A stretch of 64,000 nucleotides of DNA from Paenibacillus sp. OVF10 (GCA_022836915.1 CP094668.1:372001-436000); one strand, 5' to 3'; positions 50,986-61,322 are shown, counted from the first letter of the stretch. Notes: generated by a model from the letters alone, not told the origin. Program-made: numbers and translations.

Positions 50986-51163
50986 TGTATAATCCTCTTT
51001 TCGCAAAAAAGCATATGGCTTATCGGTCCTACCCAAAAACCTCTACTCCGTATTGTCCCAAAATTGACGAGGGAAAACAAGGGCTTTTGCATTTCTTCCA
51101 AGAGGTTTTATCCATGGTAAATCTGCACAACAGACCATATTTCACCCTATCGGGCCTTCACCA

Positions 51164-52519
51164 TTAGAAGTGAATGATACCGGATGTGTGCAGTAGAACC
51201 AGCAGAACCAGGATCGGAGCTACGTAACGCAGCATGAACAGCCACACCCGGAACCATCCGGAACGCAGGCCGGAAGCTTCCGCAGCCGTTTTCCAGAAGT
51301 ATCCGGCAAAAATCGTTACAAGCAATCCACCGACAGGCAGCAGGATGTTGGATGCTACAAAGTCCATCCAGTCGAACACACTCTTCGATCCAATCGTCCA
51401 TTCAGGCTGCAATCCGAGCGACAATACCGAAGGAAGTCCCACAATGAAGACCGCTAGCGAAATAACCCATACCGCACGACTGCGGCTCCAGGACAAACGT
51501 TCCATGAAATATTTCACAGGAACTTCCAGCAAGGATACTGCTGACGTCAATGCCGCAATAGCCAGCAGGATGAAGAACAGTCCGCCAAACAAGAAGCCAA
51601 GTGGCATTGCCGAGAAGGCCGCCGGAAGTGCCACGAAGATCAATGACGGTCCTTGGTCCGGTGCAATACCAAACGAGAATGTTGTTGGGAAGATGATCAG
51701 ACCCGCAATGAATGCATAGATCAGGTCACCTGCACCAACGGCGACGGTTGCCGCACCGAGGGATTGATTTTTATCCACATACGAACCGTAGGTTACAAGA
51801 ATACCCATCCCCAGTGACAGGGAGAAGAAGGCATGTCCAAGCGCCACCAGTGCGGATTCCGTTGTAAGTTGTGAGAAGTCCGGATTCAGGAAGAAGGAAA
51901 CCCCAGCTCCTGCACCCGGCAATGTAACTGCACGAATCATCAGGATAATGAGCAGTACCAACATCGCTGGAATCAGTACCTTGTTAAACTTCTCGATTCC
52001 GTTAGATACCCCTTTGGCAACAATCCAGCCTGTGATCAGAACTGAAACCAGTTGCCATACAATCGGCATATAACCGCCTATGAAGGAATTGAACTGTCCG
52101 GCATAATCCGGATTGTTGAACAATGTTCCACTGAATGATGTAATTGCATATTGCAAGGTCCAGCCTGCAATAATGACATAAAAAGACAGGATGATAAACG
52201 GCGTCAGTACTTGCAGCAATCCGGCTGCGAGCCAGCCCTTATGTCCACCTGCTTTGATAAAAGCAGTAGCTGCACTACCTCTGCCACTGCGACCAATCGC
52301 AAGTTCAGCCAAGAGCACTGGCAGACCGATGAGCAGCAAACAGACGATGAAGAGCAGGAAAAACGCAGCCCCTCCGTTCTCACCCGTAATGTACGGGAAT
52401 TTCCACATGTTGCCCAGACCAACCGAACTACCAATGGCCGCCAGGATAAATCCAGCTTGGGAGAAACGTTCTCCTTTGCCAGCGTTGTCTTGATCTAGAT
52501 TAGGCTTACTAAAATTCAT
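51164..52519 (-). CDS. Sodium-dependent transporter (neurotransmitter:sodium symporter family)
   Basis: 451 residues with about 11-12 membrane segments. The sodium-site loop GNMWKFPYITGENGGAAF in helix 1 and the SLGMGILVTYGSY region of helix 6-7 are typical of bacterial NSS proteins (YocR/YhdH type). It probably takes up an amino acid with sodium. It is monocistronic; the closely spaced rlmN gene downstream could be read through. Confidence 0.9.
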   Translation of the reverse strand: MNFSKPNLDQDNAGKGERFSQAGFILAAIGSSVGLGNMWKFPYITGENGGAAFFLLFIVCLLLIGLPVLLAELAIGRSGRGSAATAFIKAGGHKGWLAAGLLQVLTPFIILSFYVIIAGWTLQYAITSFSGTLFNNPDYAGQFNSFIGGYMPIVWQLVSVLITGWIVAKGVSNGIEKFNKVLIPAMLVLLIILMIRAVTLPGAGAGVSFFLNPDFSQLTTESALVALGHAFFSLSLGMGILVTYGSYVDKNQSLGAATVAVGAGDLIYAFIAGLIIFPTTFSFGIAPDQGPSLIFVALPAAFSAMPLGFLFGGLFFILLAIAALTSAVSLLEVPVKYFMERLSWSRSRAVWVISLAVFIVGLPSVLSLGLQPEWTIGSKSVFDWMDFVASNILLPVGGLLVTIFAGYFWKTAAEASGLRSGWFRVWLFMLRYVAPILVLLVLLHTSGIIHF

Positions 52520-52746
52520 CGTATCTACTCCATCACTTTAAAGTTTTCCCGTAATTATATACTACTCACCTTGTCAGGTCATTCGAAATTCGAAATTTGT
52601 CGAAATGTTATTTTTTTACATATAAAACACACGGAAATCTTCATCTCATAAGTTCCTTAAACACAGTATGTGATAAAGTCCGTTAGTCCAACCGTATGAA
52701 GATTCAACAAATCCATATTCCCAACCGTTCAAAGCCCAATAGAATC

Positions 52747-52796
52747 AAAAGAGGTGTCCCCTCAGCCACTTGGATGACTGCGGAGCACCTCTTTTT
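52747..52796 (-). terminator. Terminator of greA
   Basis: AAAAGAGGTG pairs with CACCTCTTTT in a hairpin with an inner irregular stem. It lies four bases past the greA stop, with a T run on the minus strand. Confidence 0.8.
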
Positions 52797-52799
52797 GAA

Positions 52800-53276
52800 T
52801 TACACTTTGATTTGAAGTAACTCGTACTTGATAACGCCCATCGGAGCATTGACATGAATGACGCTGCCCACTTCTTTGCCCATCAATTCCTTGCCCAGCG
52901 GGCTCTCGTACGAAATTTTATTATCCGCAACATCGGCCTCGGCAGGACCAACCACTTTATATTCAATCTTCTCGGCGAACTCAATGTCATTAAGCAACAC
53001 CGTCGATCCAATGCTCACTTTGTTGGAGTCTATATTGTCTGAAGAGATGACTCTTGCTTTTGTCAACATCTTCTCCAGAATCAAAATCCGTGTCTCCATA
53101 AAGGCCTGATCATCTTTGGCTGAATGATACTCACTATTTTCCTTCAGGTCACCGTAACTGATCGCGAGTTTCAGACGCTCAGCCAGTTCCTTACGCTTCA
53201 CCGTCTTCAAATCCCTCAGTTCGTCCTCCAGCTTTTCCAAGCCTTCCTGTGTCAAAATCACTTCATCATTAGCCAT
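52800..53276 (-). CDS. greA: Transcription elongation factor GreA
   Basis: 158 residues: an N-terminal coiled coil (LEKLEDELRDLKTVKRKELA) with the acidic tip residues of SYGDLKENSEYHSAKDDQAF, which stimulate RNA cleavage by stalled RNA polymerase, and a C-terminal FKBP-like domain ending ESPLGKELMGKEVG...INYELLQI-like strands. GGAGAT precedes the start. It is monocistronic with its own terminator. Confidence 0.93.
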   Translation of the reverse strand: MANDEVILTQEGLEKLEDELRDLKTVKRKELAERLKLAISYGDLKENSEYHSAKDDQAFMETRILILEKMLTKARVISSDNIDSNKVSIGSTVLLNDIEFAEKIEYKVVGPAEADVADNKISYESPLGKELMGKEVGSVIHVNAPMGVIKYELLQIKV

Positions 53277-53564
53277 TTTTCCATCTCCTAATCCTGCTAT
53301 CTATCTATATTCTAACCTATATCCACTCCAAAGGGTTAGCATACCCCAGAAAAAGAAATAGCTCATCCATATATTGTATTTCAATGACATCAAAACCATG
53401 TCCATCTCTTGAGATGATTTTAAAGGCTATCCTATGAATTGTACCGTTACAATCAACTCAATTGATGATGTTGTTTTCACCCGTTGAATTTTACAATGAA
53501 CTCAGGGCAGCAGAAGTTTTATAACCATCGCCTGCAGTCCACTATATGACGTGAGGTGATCTGA

Positions 53565-54435
53565 ATGATTGAACTATTGAATACAACTGAAATACAGGCC
53601 TATCTGAAGCGGATCGGCATAGATGATATAAAGGAACCTACACTGGAATTCTTATTTGAACTCCAGCGAGCACATGTCCAATATTTATCCTGGCAAACGG
53701 TCGATATTTTTGTAAGTCGTCCTGCGGGAATCAGTCTTCAAGAATCGATTCAACTTATATTACAAGGCCGCAGCGGCTACTGCTTTCATCTAAATGGTGC
53801 ATTTAGTGTTCTTCTCCGCTCGCTGGGTTATACGGTTGATTGGCATCGCGGGGAGTACAGCCTCATGGGGAACAACCCCGTGTGAACTCATTCCATCTCG
53901 GTCTGTCTGTCCTTCTGCCGGATGCTGACCCGACAGTTGAGCGCTGGATTGTAGATGTAGGTCTGGGCGGAATGCCCTTTGAACCTCTGCCACTTCGTTA
54001 TGGAACCTATGGTTCAGCTCCATTCACATACCAATTGATGCCATCATCTGTTGTGGCTGGGGGATGGCGGCTTGAGTACGAGCCGAATGGGCCAAGTGCA
54101 GGAGTCGACTATGCTCCCGAGGTAGTCCACGATCTGGGGAGTTCATTCCCAAACATGAATTCTACAGTCAAGCGGCCGAATCACCTTGGCATAACGCATT
54201 TTTGCTTCGTCAGCGGGATGAGATCCGTAGTCATGAACTACGTGGATGTATGCTTCGAACACATGATTTGGAAGGAATCCAGAAAATAGAGATCCGGAAT
54301 TATACCGAGTGGCGTAACGTATTAACTGAAATATTCCATGAACCCTTGGTGAATTACAGCGAACTGGAATGCCAGGATATGTGGCAGCGAGTGCAGTCTG
54401 CACATACGGAATGGAAACAAGCGCAAGAAGCATGA
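53565..54435 (+). CDS. Arylamine N-acetyltransferase (two frameshifts)
   Basis: About 290 residues. The cysteine-protease-like NAT fold is clear from GRSGYCFHLNGAF (nucleophile C73), NSFHLGLSVLL (His) and IVDVGLGGMPFEPL (Asp). It acetylates arylamines or related compounds with acetyl-CoA. Breaks at GGGG 53850-53853 (gives WHRGGVQPHGEQ) and GGGG 54136-54139 (gives DLGEFIPKHEFYSQA) are one lost base each, and the rejoined C-terminus runs to 54435. ATG 53565 follows GAGGTGATC. Confidence 0.88.
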
Positions 54436-54595
54436 AGAGGAAAATGCAGAACCTGAGGCCTTAACATGAAAAGCGAGACAACCTGCTTGCTTGTTAGGGG
54501 CATCCGTATAGTGATGATTTGGAAGGAAGAGTTGAGGGTCCGTTCCATATAAAGGAAAGTTATTGATCCACGCCGAATACGTACTCAGGTGATTA

Positions 54596-55281
54596 ATGAT
54601 GATAACTATTCGTGTACTCCAAGTTCCAGAAGTATTGCCCGAGGCGAACTGGAACCAATTGCTGTCGCAAGTTTCTTCCGAGCGTCGTGCCCAGGCTTCG
54701 CGTTTTGTGCGTCAGGCTGACGCGTATCGCTCCGTGCTGGGCGAGATATTGACTCGTGTAACTTTGAGCAAGTTAACTGGACTGAGACCTGCTGAGCTTT
54801 CCTTTACCCGTAATTCCTACGGCAAACCTTCCCTCAGTCACCATTCAGATGTACAATTCAACGTCTCCCATTCTGGTGATTGGATTGCTCTGATCTCTGG
54901 CAGTACAGATGAACTGGGCGTGGATGTGGAAAAAATAGCTCCAATTGACATGCAGATTGCAGAGCGTTTCTTCTCTCCTAAGGAGAGCCAGTTCTTGGCT
55001 GCCGAGCCTGACAATCGTCGGCTGGAAACCTTCTACCGTCTATGGACGCTGAAGGAAAGTTATATCAAGGCAGTCGGTATCGGCTTGTCCATGCCACTGG
55101 ATTCCTTCGCCATCCTTCCCAATGAGCGGGAAGATTGGCATTGCAGACAGGCCGGGACATATCTCTTTCTCAGTCAGCGACTAGATGAAGGACATATGCT
55201 TGCGGCATGTTCGGCTGGGGAGAGCTTCCGAGCCAGCCCGAGGTCATTACCTTGGAGGATCTATATACAGAGTTAGTCTAG
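54596..55281 (+). CDS. 4'-phosphopantetheinyl transferase, Sfp type (C-terminal frameshift)
   Basis: About 228 residues. It attaches the phosphopantetheine arm of CoA to carrier proteins. Visible motifs are FNVSHSGDW, GVDVEKI and FYRLWTLKESYIKA (Mg-binding Asp and Glu residues). At GG 55213-55214 one added G replaces a basic, improbable tail with CSGWGELPSQPEVITLEDLY and moves the stop to 55281. No NRPS or PKS genes lie in the window, so targets are elsewhere. It starts at one of two adjacent ATGs after AGGTGAT. Confidence 0.9.
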
Positions 55282-55362
55282 GTAGTGCTGGGCCTCAACG
55301 AGTTGGAATCAGTTGAATTTTGTAAGAGACCGCCATTAAGAAAATCCTGCTAAGGCTAATCA

Positions 55363-55400
55363 AAAAAGCTAACGACGTGAGTAACACGCGTTAGCTTTTT
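55363..55400. terminator. Bidirectional terminator between Sfp-like and Bax-inhibitor genes
   Basis: AAAAAGCTAACG / CGTTAGCTTTTT, a perfect 12-bp stem with T runs on both strands, between convergent genes. Confidence 0.85.
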
Positions 55401-55447
55401 AGCTTTAAATCCACACTCCGTTTACGTCTCTGACGTATTGAATAAGA

Positions 55448-56194
55448 CTAATCCCGGCTCCGCAATTTGCCAAGCAAACGGATAATCTCAATGTACAGCC
55501 ATACCAGTGTTACCATCAATCCAAATGCACCGTACCACTCCATGTACTTGGGCGCACCACTTTCAGCACCACCCTCGATGAAGTCGAAATCAAGGACCAG
55601 ATTGAGGGCAGCCACAATGACGATAACGACCGAAATACCAATGCCGATCAAGCTGTTATCATGCAGATAAGGAATCGAAATTCCGAAGAAACTCAGTACA
55701 AAGCTCAGCAGATACATGATCATGATACCGCCAGTTGCAGCCACGACCCCAAGCTTGAAGTTCTCCGTAGCTTTGATCAATCTGGTTTTGTATGCCACCA
55801 GCAGGGCGATGAATACAGCCATGGTCAACAGAGCCGCCTGCAAGGTAATTCCGTTATACAGTGACTCATAGGTTGCTGAGAGTGCGCCTAGGAATAGCCC
55901 TTCTGCCACGGCATAGACGGGTACTAGATACGGTGCCGCTACTGGTTTGAATGAAATGACAAGTGCCAGAATGAAACCAACGATTAATCCGCCATAAGCG
56001 AGCGGCATCACTTGTTGTCCGTTAAAGAACATCATCCATGTTGCAAACGCACTGCCCAGCAGAATCACCAGCGTAATAAACGCTTTGTTCACCGTGCCGT
56101 TGATCGTCATGTAATTCTGATACCGATCTTCTCCATATCCTCTGTTTTCAAACGTGCTGTCTTTAAGAGTAGGGTTACCGCTACGACCGATCAA
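55448..56194 (-). CDS. Bax inhibitor-1/YccA family membrane protein
   Basis: About 248 residues with seven membrane segments. The start is set at TTG 56194 because GAAGAGGTG precedes it and the family N-terminus IGRSGNPTLKDSTFE begins there; the frame extends to 56260. FVLSFFGISIPYLHDNS and the C-terminal DFDFIEGGAESGAPKYMEWYGAF match YccA-type proteins, in which the acidic pair takes part in pH-dependent ion (calcium) leak. Physiological role here unknown. Confidence 0.86.
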   Translation of the reverse strand: MIGRSGNPTLKDSTFENRGYGEDRYQNYMTINGTVNKAFITLVILLGSAFATWMMFFNGQQVMPLAYGGLIVGFILALVISFKPVAAPYLVPVYAVAEGLFLGALSATYESLYNGITLQAALLTMAVFIALLVAYKTRLIKATENFKLGVVAATGGIMIMYLLSFVLSFFGISIPYLHDNSLIGIGISVVIVIVAALNLVLDFDFIEGGAESGAPKYMEWYGAFGLMVTLVWLYIEIIRLLGKLRSRD

Positions 56195-56401
56195 CACAAT
56201 CACCTCTTCATATGTATTTGGTATATCTGTGATACTAAGCTTGGGTTTACTACGTTTCAATTCTACAAGCTACTCCCTCGAAAAGATCGGGATGGCACCA
56301 GCAGGAATCGGATGCAATCCTTCGATTACACCCTTACCCACTGGCGCAACATTTAGGACATATGTCCCAGACATTGCATGTTCATGTGCTTTTTAAGCGT
56401 C

Positions 56402-56758
56402 TTATTTGTACAAGACTTTATCTACATTGTATTTCGCACGCATCGTGTTGATGATATACGTCTCGTAAATTTCACGATCTACCGGATCTTCAACCAGGCA
56501 TACTTCAATCTTTGTTACTTCCTCGCGGTGATTCTTAATTGGTGATACCGTGTCTTCAAAATGCTTTTTGATACGTGGTCTTAATTTACGTGCTTTCCCG
56601 ACAAATAACAATTCTCCAGCGGCATTGTAAAACATGAAAATCCCGCCTAGTTCCCGGGTAATCAGGTGAAAATCAGTAAATCCATAAATGTGGCTAAGCT
56701 GTGGATCAACCTGCTTTGTGATGGTTACATCCGGTGTTGGCACAGTAATATTAATCAA
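56402..56758 (-). CDS. GIY-YIG nuclease-domain protein
   Basis: About 118 residues. The GIY-YIG core is present in variant form: GIFMFYNAAGELLFVGKARKL, with the conserved Arg and a later acidic residue (EIYETYIINTMRAKYN). It probably cleaves DNA, or is a structural relative of UvrC's N-terminal domain. TTG 56758 is preferred (GAGGAAG upstream); GTG 56800 lies too close to a TATAAT box to have a leader. Function is not known. Confidence 0.75.
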   Translation of the reverse strand: MINITVPTPDVTITKQVDPQLSHIYGFTDFHLITRELGGIFMFYNAAGELLFVGKARKLRPRIKKHFEDTVSPIKNHREEVTKIEVCLVEDPVDREIYETYIINTMRAKYNVDKVLYK

Positions 56759-56884
56759 TAGGCTCACTTCCTCATTATCTATAGGTTTACATCCTATCAC
56801 ATATTATAAAGGGACACCATTTCAATCTATATGAAGTACAATTCACGCAATTTTCGCTATTACGACAAATATTTCAAAAAAAGG

Positions 56885-56913
56885 TTAACTTCCCTGATTC
56901 AAAGTGGTACTAT
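56885..56913 (+). promoter_or_regulatory. Predicted sigma-A promoter of the MocR leader
   Basis: TTAACT (56885-56890), a 17-bp spacer and TACTAT (56908-56913). Transcription from here would give a leader of about 510 bases before the MocR start codon, with an intrinsic terminator in the middle. Confidence 0.5.
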
Positions 56914-57102
56914 AGGGGTATGAGGAAGAAATTGGGCACTGAGACATACGTCTTTATATCTACCTCCGTCTATTGTACCCTATGATTGAATATCTTTTTC
57001 ATGCTGAATTCTGTTATGTGATCACGACAAGAGTACAGTTAGCAAGAACCCTAGCTTATAGATTGTGGATTCATCATCTAATCGACCCTTGCAGCAAGCA
57101 AA

Positions 57103-57275
57103 CCTAGAAAGACCTAGATTCATGATTCACTGTAGATTTTAAGTATCACCTAGAAAGCCTGCAATTATAGTCGTACTGAAGTTAATAGACACACGTAGAA
57201 GGTCAGATAGCTATCGATCCTAGAGAGACTAGTCATGCAATACAACTGTAGAAATTATAGCAGCAGTACTATAGA
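57103..57275. repeat. Cluster of TAGA motifs upstream of MocR-ddl
   Basis: Nine TAGA motifs begin at 57105, 57115, 57133, 57151, 57186, 57196, 57221, 57249 and 57272. CCTAGAAAG is exactly repeated (57103 and 57149), and four are part of the rare tetramer CTAG. MocR regulators bind short direct repeats, so this may be their binding array; a structural RNA is the alternative. Confidence 0.45.
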
Positions 57276-57299
57276 AAATGGATCAAGTTTCACCACCAG

Positions 57300-57326
57300 G
57301 CCCCGGCATACTGCCAGGGCTTTTTT
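57300..57326 (+). terminator. Intrinsic terminator inside the MocR leader (possible attenuator)
   Basis: The stem GCCC-GGCA / TGCC-GGGC with one internal mismatch and a three-base loop is followed by TTTTTT. It ends about 105 bases before the MocR start and has no gene in front of it, so it either ends a small RNA or attenuates the operon. Confidence 0.6.
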
Positions 57327-57430
57327 GCGTTTGTGCGAACAACCAACCACACGCTCAGGGAAACAGAGGTATCGTGGTTCTTTCTGCTGGGTTTATAATA
57401 TGGCAAGATACCAGTAGAGGGAGTGATGGG

Positions 57431-58881
57431 ATGTATTCCGATCTGAAATTGACGGAGGACCGCCCTGTATATATACAAGTTAAAGATTATATGAAGCGAT
57501 TGATGCTCAAAGGCGGCCTGCAAGCCAAACAAAAGCTGCCCTCGACCCGTGAACTCAGTACACTCATGAAGGTTAGTCGCAGCACGGTCCTGCTCGCTTA
57601 TGCCGAGCTTGAAGATGAAGGGCTGATCTATGCAGTCAAAGGCAAGGGCAATTACGTCAGTGCCTCCATCGAAACACCTGAGGCAGCAGCAAGCTGGAAA
57701 CTGGACTGGACGACAGAGGTAAGCGAGTATGCCATTCAGGCAGAGCAGTACGATCTGATGAAACATGGCTCCGGAGCAGAGCGCGGGGAGATATCGTTTA
57801 CCAGCATAGCACCGGATGAAAAGCTGTTTGATCTGCACAACGTGAAACGGGCTTTTCTGGATCGCATGTCACTTGAAGGCGAAGTACTGCTAAATTACGG
57901 ATATGCGCAAGGATACAGACCGCTGATGAACTATTTACTACGTTATATGGAGAACAAAGGTGTTGACCTCCGTGGCAAGGACATCCTGATCACCAACGGA
58001 TTCACGGAAGGTTTCGATCTGGTGCTTGGAGCGTTGCGCAAAAAAAGCGGAAAAGCGCTCTGCGAGAATCCAACGCACCACACGGCGATTAAAAATCTAA
58101 AGTTGCACCAGTTCCACCTGACCGGTGTGAACATGGAGCCGGATGGCTTGGACTTGAAACAACTGGAACATGAACTTGAGGCAAGTCCATATGATCTGGC
58201 ATATCTCGTGCCCTCCTATCACAATCCAACCGGGATTGTGACGTCCCCTGCAAAACGGGTAGAGATCATCCGGTTGATGAACAAGTATGAGGTACCCATC
58301 ATTGAGGACGGATTCAATGAAGAATTACGCTATTCCGGTTCCCACGTATCTCCCTGATCGCCAGCATGGGGAAAGGCAATGGACTGGTGTATCTGGGCAG
58401 CTTCTCCAAAGTACTGTTCCCAGGTCTGCGTGTAGGTTGGATTATTGCGGATGCGGCGCTGATTGATTATCTGGAGAGTATGAAACGGGCACGCAGCATC
58501 CATACCTCCACGCTGGACCAATCGTTATTGTATCAATATCTGAGCAACGGTAATTTCGAGAAATATTTGAAGCGAGCTCGTACAGAGTATAAGCGAAAAT
58601 ATGAATTGGTTGTGCGTTGCCTGAAGCAGCATCTGCCAATGTGCCGGATTTCCGGTGCGGGTGGTCTGCATCTGTTCGTGCAGTTCCCGTCCGAATACAA
58701 AACCCGTGAACTGCTGGCGGCCTGTAAAGTGAAAGGTGTAACGTTCACACCAGGGGATACCTTTTATCTGGAACATGGTCAGGGCGTAAACACGATGCGT
58801 CTGGGTTTCTCCAGAGTCAGCGATGAGAATATACGCAAGGGCATTCGCATCATTGGCGAGACAGCAGCTCAAATGAGATAA
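57431..58881 (+). CDS. MocR/GntR-family PLP-dependent transcriptional regulator, DdlR-like (one frameshift)
   Basis: About 483 residues. The N-terminal GntR winged helix (QKLPSTRELSTLMKVSRSTV) is joined to an aminotransferase-fold domain with the PLP lysine in LGSFSKVLFPGLRVGW and the Asp/Asn positions in YLVPSYHNPTG and IIEDGFNEE. The break at CCC 58352-58354 is fixed by one base (GSHVSPLIASMGKG). ATG 57431 follows GAGGGAG. It lies 12 bases upstream of a D-Ala-D-Ala ligase gene, the pairing described for DdlR of Brevibacillus brevis, which activates ddl. It probably senses D-alanine or PLP adducts. Confidence 0.87.
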
Positions 58882-58893
58882 GGAGGATTTCAC

Positions 58894-59814
58894 ATGAAAG
58901 TTGGCGTGATTATGGGCGGTACATCTTCAGAGCGGGATATTTCACTGCTCACCGGACAGGAGATGATTGCGAATCTCAATAGAGACAAATACGAGGTTGT
59001 GCCCATTGAGCTGAACACCAAGCGCGATCTAATCGACAAGTCAGCGGGGATCGATGTGGCACTGCTTGCCCTGCATGGCAAATACGGCGAAGACGGTACG
59101 GTCCAGGGTACATTAGAATCTCTGGGTATTCCCTACACAGGCTGTGGTGTGCTTGCAAGCAGTGTATGCATGGATAAAGACATGTCCAAACAACTCATGC
59201 AGCATGCAGGTGTGCTTACCGGAGAATGGCTACGGGTGAGCCATATGGAGGAACTGTCCTCTATTGCTGTTCAACAATTAACGTACCCCGTGGTGGTCAA
59301 ACCGAATTCAGGCGGTTCCAGTATCGGTACCCAAGTGGTGAAGGAAGCTTCCGCCCTGCCCGCTGCTGTAGAGGCTGCCCTCGCCTGGGATGATACGGTC
59401 ATGATTGAACAGTATATCGAAGGTGAGGAGATTACCTGTGCCATTCTGGATGGTAAGATGCTGCCGGTGATCTCCATTCGTTCGAACGCTGAGTTTTTCG
59501 ACTATGCTTCCAAATACGATGACCACGGGGCCGATGAGCAGGTTGTGCAATTGCCTTTGGACCTTCACCATCGCGTTGAAGCCGCGGCGTTGGCCTGCTA
59601 TCAGGTGCTCAAATGCAGCGTCTACGCTCGCGTGGATATGATGATTCGGGAAGGCATGCCGTATGTGCTTGAAGTGAACACGCTGCCGGGTCTTACCCGT
59701 AACAGTCTGCTGCCCAAAAGTGCAGCTGCTGCAGGCATTACTTTTGCAGAGCTGCTGGATACCATTATTGAACTTTCATTGAAGGAAAGACCCAAGGAGG
59801 ATACAACATTATGA
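58894..59814 (+). CDS. ddl: D-alanine--D-alanine ligase
   Basis: 306 residues of an ATP-grasp ligase. The N-terminal GVIMGGTSSERDISL and HGKYGEDGTVQG are classic Ddl motifs. VVVKPNSGGSSIGTQVV binds ATP, and LEVNTLPGLTRNSLLP is the C-terminal metal/substrate segment. It makes the D-Ala-D-Ala dipeptide of peptidoglycan precursors in the cytoplasm. AAGGAGG precedes ATG 58894, 12 bases after the MocR stop. The GNAT gene overlaps its stop. It may be a second Ddl besides a housekeeping copy elsewhere. Confidence 0.93.
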   Translation: MKVGVIMGGTSSERDISLLTGQEMIANLNRDKYEVVPIELNTKRDLIDKSAGIDVALLALHGKYGEDGTVQGTLESLGIPYTGCGVLASSVCMDKDMSKQLMQHAGVLTGEWLRVSHMEELSSIAVQQLTYPVVVKPNSGGSSIGTQVVKEASALPAAVEAALAWDDTVMIEQYIEGEEITCAILDGKMLPVISIRSNAEFFDYASKYDDHGADEQVVQLPLDLHHRVEAAALACYQVLKCSVYARVDMMIREGMPYVLEVNTLPGLTRNSLLPKSAAAAGITFAELLDTIIELSLKERPKEDTTL

Positions 59815-60269
59815 GCCTGGATGTAACGATTAGACATAGCTCCCCTACCGATCTGCAAGATATGGTCATTCTGATGGACCAACTTGGTTATCCCACCACG
59901 TACGCCGAGATGGAAGAGCGCTATACCCATATCTCTGCGGACGCAAACTTTACTACACTGGTTGCTGAAGCACGAGGCCGCGTAGTTGGACTGATCGGAT
60001 TACAGACGTCTTATCTATATGAAAAGAACGGAAGACACTGCCGTATCTTGGCATTGGTTGTACACGACCAGTTCAGGGGCTCAGGCATCGGTCGTCAGCT
60101 CATTCTTGAAGCTGAGCAATGGGCAGCCACGCATAACGTGGATTCCTTGTCTCTGAACAGTGGCAATCGCCCAGAACGTGAAGCTGCACATGAATTCTAT
60201 CGCCAGATGGGCTTTACAGCCGGGAGTACCGGATTTAGCAAAAAGCTACAGATTCTACAGCACACTTAA
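59811..60269 (+). CDS. GNAT family N-acetyltransferase
   Basis: 152 residues. Motif A is VVHDQFRGSGIGRQLILEAE, and EREAAHEFYRQMGFTAGSTG closes the fold. The start ATG overlaps the ddl stop by four bases (ATGA), so it is translationally coupled to ddl and belongs to the MocR-ddl operon. An amino acid or cell-wall-related amine substrate is suggested by context only. Confidence 0.87.
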   Translation: MSLDVTIRHSSPTDLQDMVILMDQLGYPTTYAEMEERYTHISADANFTTLVAEARGRVVGLIGLQTSYLYEKNGRHCRILALVVHDQFRGSGIGRQLILEAEQWAATHNVDSLSLNSGNRPEREAAHEFYRQMGFTAGSTGFSKKLQILQHT

Positions 60270-60303
60270 CCTGAGGATGATGTGCTATTTCAAATTTCAC
60301 ACC

Positions 60304-60348
60304 AAAAAGAACGCCCTACTCCGCACATTGGCGGAAACGGGCGTTCTT
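60304..60348 (-). terminator. Terminator between ddl operon and SDR gene
   Basis: AAGAACGCCC / GGGCGTTCTT with an inner CCGC/GCGG pairing. The minus strand continues CTTTTTGG, so it mainly serves the SDR gene. Confidence 0.75.
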
Positions 60349-60394
60349 CAGTATATATCTATGTCGCATTGATGTGCTGTTGATGATTATGGGA

Positions 60395-61179
60395 TCAATA
60401 TTTGGCTGACTGCGCACCATCAATTGGAATAATAGCTCCATTGATAAACGGTGCTTCGCCAGACAGCAGGAAGGCAACGAGGCGCCCTACTTCCTTCGGT
60501 TCACCCAAGCGCTTCGCTGGGTTGTCCTTCACGAACTCTTTGGATGCTGACTCCCAGTCATCTGGATTGATCTGTTTGAACGAACCGATGACCATATCTG
60601 TCAGAATGGCTCCAGGTGCAATTGCATTAATGCTGATCCCGTGCTCGGCGTATTCAATCGCCGCATCTTTGGTCATGCCGGCTACGGCATGTTTACTCGC
60701 TCCATAGGCAATCTGGTTTGGCACGGCGCGAATGCCACCGACAGAGGACGTGTTGACGATGTAGCCTTCGCCCTGTTTCTTCATCACAGGCAAGACGTGC
60801 TTCAACCCGTAAAATACACCCTTCAGATTGATATCGATAACTTTATTGAACATCTCCGTCTCGTAGTTCTCGATCAGGTTTTGCTTGCCTTCAATGCCTG
60901 CATTGTTGAAAAATGCATCGATACGTCCAAACTCATTGACCGTATCGCTAACATACTTCTTCACAGCTTCTTCGTCCGATACGTCACCTTCAATTAGCAG
61001 AAATTCGCATGCTGTACCTCTTCCGAGATCACACGCTTGGTCTCTTCCAGCGCCTTCATGTTCACATCCACTAGGGTAAGCTTAGCCCCTTCACGTGCAA
61101 CTTCCACAGCAGCTGATCGTCCAAGACCGGAGCCACCACCTGTAATCAGGACCACTTTACCCGCAAATCGTTCAGTCAT
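60395..61179 (-). CDS. SDR family oxidoreductase (one frameshift)
   Basis: About 261 residues. Cofactor motif TGGGSGLGRSAAVE, NNAGIEG, catalytic Ser in NTSSVGGI and Y-x3-K as YGASK. The ending FINGAIIPIDGAQSAKY is usual for the glucose-dehydrogenase-like branch. The break at AAA 61001-61003 is fixed by one base, giving QHANFLLIEGDVSDEEAVKK. It is monocistronic and related to the SDR at 4986. Substrate unknown. Confidence 0.88.
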
Positions 61180-61322
61180 AATTCATAGACCTCCCTTTGC
61201 GTTTTTGACATCCTCCATACGTAAATACCCATTTCTTCATTTGCTCTAATCTAACGGGGATCTGTTACAACCAGCATCTCAACCGGATTAGTATGCTTCC
61301 GTATTCGCCCTGCCATTCGTCC

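Noticed and set aside
56915-57326. T-box riboswitch in the MocR leader
   Set aside because: The leader plus terminator layout fits, but the conserved TGGnACCGCG antiterminator sequence is absent.
57235-57417. 60-codon frame in the MocR leader
   Set aside because: Weak ribosome site, and it runs through the intrinsic terminator; no protein character.
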